From: Halothiobacillus neapolitanus c2
GTDB lineage: Bacteria; Pseudomonadota; Gammaproteobacteria; Halothiobacillales; Halothiobacillaceae
DNA: 64,000 bases
Direction: 5' to 3'
NCBI RefSeq assembly: GCF_000024765.1
Contig: NC_013422.1
Span: 1,755,501 to 1,819,500 of the forward strand
Positions 59,821 to 64,000 of the stretch are shown piece by piece. Both the position numbers and the translations under genes were made by a program. Position 1 is the first letter of the stretch. The number at the start of each line of letters is the position of its first letter. The notes beneath the pieces were generated by a model that searched no databases, had not been told where the DNA came from, and saw nothing but the letters and a program-made list of their open reading frames with translations.

Positions 59821-62637
59821 CGCTTCGGCCCAACTTCTCCCGATGCCGATACCCACTTCAAGCGGCACATTCAATTTTGCAGCCCCTGTCATCTGTGCGC
59901 GGATGATCGGCTCGATCTCGGCGACGTCGGACTCGGGCACCTCGAAGATCAATTCATCGTGCACCTGTAAAATCATCCGGGCTCGCCCGGGCACCACCAG
60001 CAGCTTATGCAAAGCGATCATCGCTATCTTGATGATATCCGCCGCCGTACCCTGCATCGGCGCGTTGATGGCGGTTCGCTCGGCATATTGGCGTCGCTGG
60101 CCATTACGGCTGTGAATCTCCGGCAAATATAAGCGACGACCGAATACGGTTTCCACGTAGCCCATCTGGCGCGCCTGCTGCCGCATTCGCTCCATGTATT
60201 TCGCCACGCCGGGATAGCGGGCGAAATAGAGATCGATATAGGCCTGCGCCTCACCACGCGGCACATCAAGCTGTTTGGCCAACCCGAAGGCGGACATGCC
60301 ATAAATCAAACCGAAATTGATTGCTTTCGCCGCTCGACGCTGATTATCGGAAACTTCGACTTCCTTGACCCCGAACACCTCCGCCGCCGTGGCACGGTGA
60401 ATATCTTCTCCGGCGGCAAAGGCCGCGCATAGACGCTCATCTTCGGACAAATGCGCCATGATGCGTAATTCGATCTGCGAGTAGTCTGCTGAAATGAGTT
60501 TGCACCCCGGATCGGCGACAAATGCCTGCCGTATCCGCCGGCCTTCTTCACTGCGAATCGGAATGTTCTGCAGGTTCGGATTGGATGAAGAAAGCCGCCC
60601 GGTCGCGGTCACGGCTTGATGAAAAGCGCTATGGACACGGCCCGTGTGGGTGTGGATGTCTTCGGGCAATCGGTCGATATAGGTTGATTTGAGCTTGCTT
60701 AGCCCGCGGTAATCGAGAATCAACGCGGGCAAGGGATGGCTACCTACCAGCTCGCCAAGCGCTTCTTCGTCGGTAGACGGCTCGCCCTTTGGCGTCTTTT
60801 TGCCCACGGGCAGTTTGAGTTCATCGAACAACAACTCCTTGAGCTGTTTGGTCGACCCCAGATTGAATTCGCGCCCAGCTTCTTTGAACGCGGCCTGCTC
60901 CACCGCGGCAATCCGCTCACCGATGGCCTTGCCCTGAATTGCGAGCTCACCCCGATCCACCCGCACCCCCGCGCGCTCCATGGCCACCAGCACTTCAATC
61001 AGCGGCTGCTCGATTGTTTCGTACACTGAGCGTAAATCGGGTTCGACCGACAATTTAGGCCACAAACACTGCTGCAATTGCCCCGTTACATCGGCATCTT
61101 CGGCCGCATAGGGGCCCGCTTGTTCAAGATGTATCTCGGGGAAGCTCAGTGCTTTGGCGCCCTTGCCGGCAATATCTTCAAACGTGATGGTCGAGCGCCC
61201 CAAATACTTTGCCGCCAGCGAATCCATGTCATGCCGTGTGGCGGTTGAATCCAGCACATAGGATTCGAGCATGGTGTCGAATAACACGCCGCGCAGCGTG
61301 ATGCCATGATTAGCCAACATGTGGCTGTCGAACTTGGCGTTCTGCATCACCTTGGTTCGGGATGCATCTTCAAGCCAAGGTTTGAGATCGGCCAGCACCG
61401 TGTCCCGATCCAGTTGCGCCGGCGCGCCGGGATAGTTGTGTGCCAGCGGCACGTAGGCCGCACGATTGTCTTCAATCGAAAAGGAAACGCCGACGATCCG
61501 GCCAGCGAATAAATCCAGCGAATCGGTTTCGGTGTCAAAAGCCACCCAATCCATCTTCTTGTCGGTTTTCTTGTCCGCGTTTTTGATTTGCTCCAGCCAA
61601 CGCTGCCAATCGGCATCCGTCAGGATGGTTTCGTACATCGGCGGATCGCTCAGGGGCAGTTGCCCATCATCCGAAGAAGTACGCCGAGTTTCCTGGCTTG
61701 GTGTAGAAACGGGAGCAGGAACCGAAGACGCCTCTGAAAACTGCCTGCGTAGCGTATTGAGTCCAAACTTCTCCGCCAGCGCACGGACTGCATCGACATC
61801 CGGTTCCTCTACAGCCAGATCCGCCAGGGCAATGGGCAGGTCGCAATCGGTGCGAATCGTCACCAGCTCACGCCCGATGGGCAGAAATTCCTTGGCAGCC
61901 CGCAGCGACTCGCCCACCTTGCCTTTGATTTGATCGGCATGGGCCATCAAATTATCCAGCGATTGCCATTCATTGAGCCATTTGGCGGCTGTTTTCGGGC
62001 CACATCCCGGCACACCGGGCACGTTATCTACTGTATCCCCAACCAGCGTCAGGTAATCGATGAACTGAGCTGCGGTGATGCCATATTTCGCTTCGATAGC
62101 CGCTTCATCCAGCACCGTATTGGTCATGGTGTTCACCAGACGTATTCCCTCGGTCACCAACTGCGCAAAGTCCTTGTCGGCGGTCGCGACCAGCACCGAT
62201 TCACCGTTCTGCCGCGCCTGATGCATTAGTGTCCCGATCACATCATCGGCTTCCACACCCGAAACGCACAACAACGGAAAACCCAATGCTCGCACCAACT
62301 CATGCACCGGCTCGATTTGCACGCGCAGGTCATCCGGCAGCGGTGGGCGTTGTGCTTTGTATTCGGGATAGAGTTCATCGCGAAATGTCGGGCCGGGCGC
62401 ATCGAACACCACGGCCATACGGTCGGGATTTTCCTCTCGCCGAAGTTTCTGCAACATATTGATCACGCCGTGAATCGCGCCCGTCGGTGTGCCATCCGGT
62501 GCCGTCAGCGGGGGCAGCGCATGGAAGGCACGGAACAGGAACGAACTACCATCCACCAGAATCAGCGATTTGGATTTCACTGTCGGTTCGGCGGGCTCGA
62601 CTGGAAGGGCAACGTGCGAGGAAAAGAGATCATTCAT
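59815..62637 (-). CDS. polA: DNA polymerase I
   Basis: This 940-residue protein has all three domains. The 5'-3' exonuclease starts at LILVDGSSFLFRAFHALPPL; the 3'-5' exonuclease contains VAFDTETDSLDLFAGRIVG; the polymerase shows motif A ISADYSQIELRIMAHLS, motif B RRAAKAINFGLIYGMS and motif C LQVHDELIFEVP. All catalytic residues appear present, so it should be a full proofreading enzyme. Confidence 0.97.
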   Translation of the reverse strand: MNDLFSSHVALPVEPAEPTVKSKSLILVDGSSFLFRAFHALPPLTAPDGTPTGAIHGVINMLQKLRREENPDRMAVVFDAPGPTFRDELYPEYKAQRPPLPDDLRVQIEPVHELVRALGFPLLCVSGVEADDVIGTLMHQARQNGESVLVATADKDFAQLVTEGIRLVNTMTNTVLDEAAIEAKYGITAAQFIDYLTLVGDTVDNVPGVPGCGPKTAAKWLNEWQSLDNLMAHADQIKGKVGESLRAAKEFLPIGRELVTIRTDCDLPIALADLAVEEPDVDAVRALAEKFGLNTLRRQFSEASSVPAPVSTPSQETRRTSSDDGQLPLSDPPMYETILTDADWQRWLEQIKNADKKTDKKMDWVAFDTETDSLDLFAGRIVGVSFSIEDNRAAYVPLAHNYPGAPAQLDRDTVLADLKPWLEDASRTKVMQNAKFDSHMLANHGITLRGVLFDTMLESYVLDSTATRHDMDSLAAKYLGRSTITFEDIAGKGAKALSFPEIHLEQAGPYAAEDADVTGQLQQCLWPKLSVEPDLRSVYETIEQPLIEVLVAMERAGVRVDRGELAIQGKAIGERIAAVEQAAFKEAGREFNLGSTKQLKELLFDELKLPVGKKTPKGEPSTDEEALGELVGSHPLPALILDYRGLSKLKSTYIDRLPEDIHTHTGRVHSAFHQAVTATGRLSSSNPNLQNIPIRSEEGRRIRQAFVADPGCKLISADYSQIELRIMAHLSEDERLCAAFAAGEDIHRATAAEVFGVKEVEVSDNQRRAAKAINFGLIYGMSAFGLAKQLDVPRGEAQAYIDLYFARYPGVAKYMERMRQQARQMGYVETVFGRRLYLPEIHSRNGQRRQYAERTAINAPMQGTAADIIKIAMIALHKLLVVPGRARMILQVHDELIFEVPESDVAEIEPIIRAQMTGAAKLNVPLEVGIGIGRSWAEAH

Positions 62638-62786
62638 GGTTGGTCATCGAAATTTGGCTTCAAGGTCGGTACTATGCCACATGCTCTTGGGCATAGGCTG
62701 CTGCCACGGGCGATTCGACCAAGACGGCTCATTGAACCGGGCTACAAATAAGCAAACCAGCTAAACACACCAGATGACATCCGCGC

Positions 62787-63506
62787 ATGAGTCCAAAAAT
62801 ACCCAATCACCCGTCCCGTCTCGATAAAAGCGAACGACTGAGCCAGGAATCGTGGAAAATTTTCCAGATCATGGCCGAATTCGTGCAGGGTTATGAAACG
62901 CTGGCCAGCATTGAACCTGCTGTTACCATTTTCGGTTCCGCCCGATTTGCGCCCGATCATCCCCACTATCTGATGACCGTCGAAATCGCCCGGCTCCTCT
63001 CGGACGGCGGTTTTGCGGTTGTCTCCGGTGGCGGGCCCGGCATCATGGAGGCCGCGAACAAGGGCGCGAAGGAAGGCGGCGCGCCGAGTGTCGGTTTGAA
63101 TATCACCCTGCCGCACGAGCAGCACGACAATCCATATCAGGATATTTCCCTGCATTTTCAGCATTTTTTTGCGCGCAAGGTCATGTTCGTAAAATACGCT
63201 TCTGCCTATGTCGTCATGCCAGGCGGCTTCGGCACGCTGGATGAAATGGCGGAGATACTCACGCTGGTGCAAACCGGCAAATCCCGCCGCATTCCCATCA
63301 TTCTGGTGGGCACTGCGTTCTGGAGCGGCCTGCTGAATTGGTTCAAACAGACACTGTTGACCGAGGGCACTATTGGCGAGGGTGATATGGATCTGATGAC
63401 CGTTTGTGATGAGCCACAAACCGTGGTCAGTACCATTTTCGATTTCTACCGCAACCGAAATTTGGGCGCGACCGCAGAAGAACAGAAGAAACTGCTCGAT
63501 CTGTAA
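62787..63506 (+). CDS. LOG-family (TIGR00730) phosphoribohydrolase-like protein
   Basis: This 239-residue protein has the conserved GSARFAPDHPHY, SGGGPGIMEAANKGA and MPGGFGTLDEMAEIL motifs of LOG/YvdD proteins, which release bases from nucleoside 5'-monophosphates. The start at 62787 has no strong ribosome binding site. It is divergent from polA. Confidence 0.9.
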   Translation: MSPKIPNHPSRLDKSERLSQESWKIFQIMAEFVQGYETLASIEPAVTIFGSARFAPDHPHYLMTVEIARLLSDGGFAVVSGGGPGIMEAANKGAKEGGAPSVGLNITLPHEQHDNPYQDISLHFQHFFARKVMFVKYASAYVVMPGGFGTLDEMAEILTLVQTGKSRRIPIILVGTAFWSGLLNWFKQTLLTEGTIGEGDMDLMTVCDEPQTVVSTIFDFYRNRNLGATAEEQKKLLDL

Positions 63507-63668
63507 GACAGCTATAAACTGGGGCGATAAAAACGAGCATCACTCCATTCAGAGAAACCATTTTTCACGCGAGCGGTTTTCGCTTACCCTGCCCGCCAAG
63601 CCTAGTCGGACCCGTCGACCTCGACGCGTCAACGCCTCGCCGAGCCCCCAAGACCGGAACGAATTACC

Positions 63669-64000
63669 ATGTCGGTTTTCACCACAGTACACGAACATCA
63701 ACTCAACCAATTCCTGACGCAATTCGATTGCGGTCGGCTCGTTTCCTTCGCGGGCATCGCGGCAGGCATCGAGAATACCAACTACTTCGTTACCACCGAT
63801 CGCTATGCGTTGGTACTGACGCTGTTCGAACACCATCAACCGGACGAACTGCACTACTTTCTCGATCTGATGGCGTATCTGGCAGAACATGACATTCCGA
63901 CCGCCCACCCGATGTGCAGCAAAAGCGGCTCCTATCTCGGCGAACTCAATGGCAAACCCGCTGCACTCGTCCGCCGCCTGACGGGCGGATCGCTGGAACA
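63669..64000 (+). CDS. thrB: Homoserine kinase, 5' part
   Basis: The frame from ATG 63669 (MSVFTTVHEHQLNQFLTQFD) runs off the window after about 110 residues. The GRLVSFAGIAAGIENTNYFV segment matches the aminoglycoside-phosphotransferase-like ThrB of proteobacteria, often encoded near polA. It would phosphorylate homoserine in threonine synthesis. The kinase catalytic motifs lie beyond the edge. Confidence 0.88.
   Translation, partial: MSVFTTVHEHQLNQFLTQFDCGRLVSFAGIAAGIENTNYFVTTDRYALVLTLFEHHQPDELHYFLDLMAYLAEHDIPTAHPMCSKSGSYLGELNGKPAALVRRLTGGSLE

Overview
The window is a stretch of proteobacterial DNA, most likely from a gammaproteobacterium; the polA, thrB, ispA-dxs and motAB content would suit a Halothiobacillus- or Chromatiales-like host, but that is only an impression. 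It has two parts. Positions 1 to about 43,650 are one end of an integrated conjugative element, whose left end lies outside the window. Positions 43,700 to 64,000 are ordinary chromosome.

The element carries an RP4/Tn4371-like (Trb, MPF-T) type IV secretion system whose genes lie in two distant blocks of opposite orientation: trbB, trbC, trbD, trbE and trbJ on the minus strand at 1-5.6 kb, and trbF, trbG, trbI on the plus strand at 36.5-39.5 kb. Between them are toxin-antitoxin modules (GNAT/DUF1778, RelBE, Xre-RES and an orphan HigA next to toxin remnants), a regulator with its operator-promoter, a winged-helix replication-like protein, a ParB-like plus Dam-methylase pair that looks like defence cargo, a broken primase-like gene, a mobilisation cluster (ribbon-helix-helix protein, DUF7673-like protein, VirD2-type relaxase) dotted with copies of a 19-bp palindrome, three adjacent genes that share a C-terminal KfrB-like module (one is an ArdC antirestriction protein), the VirD4/TraG coupling protein and an SSB. 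After trbI come parA, parB, a broken AlpA-type gene, a small DNA-binding protein, an excisionase and a tyrosine integrase at the right end.

The most striking part is 27.4-36.4 kb: a truncated integron sitting inside the conjugative element. A 57-residue stump of the integron integrase lies divergently from an array of 14 gene cassettes, with recognisable attC sites from 48 to 96 bp. The cassettes include a dihydrofolate reductase that closely resembles the DfrA12 trimethoprim-resistance family, an isochorismatase-like hydrolase, a glyoxalase/DUF1330 pair, a PIN-like protein with a frameshift, an ATPase, a GFA-type zinc protein, a possible HEPN protein, a transglutaminase-like protein, an acetyltransferase and the same darcynin-like cassette twice. 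The last attC is cut off against the trbF leader. With no complete integrase in the window, the array could only be shuffled by an integrase supplied in trans, but it can still travel with the element.

Several element genes carry a single in-frame stop codon (HNH-like secreted protein, Toprim/DUF3991 protein, AlpA-type protein), so the element looks partly decayed although its transfer genes look intact.

The chromosomal part holds a low-molecular-weight protein tyrosine phosphatase, an APC amino-acid permease, the overlapping run xseB-ispA-dxs-queD followed by folE2, two large GGDEF/EAL proteins, tatD, motA-motB, a HIT protein, polA, a LOG-family phosphoribohydrolase and the start of thrB. 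It shows no sign of decay apart from one small inverted-repeat element at 50.4 kb.
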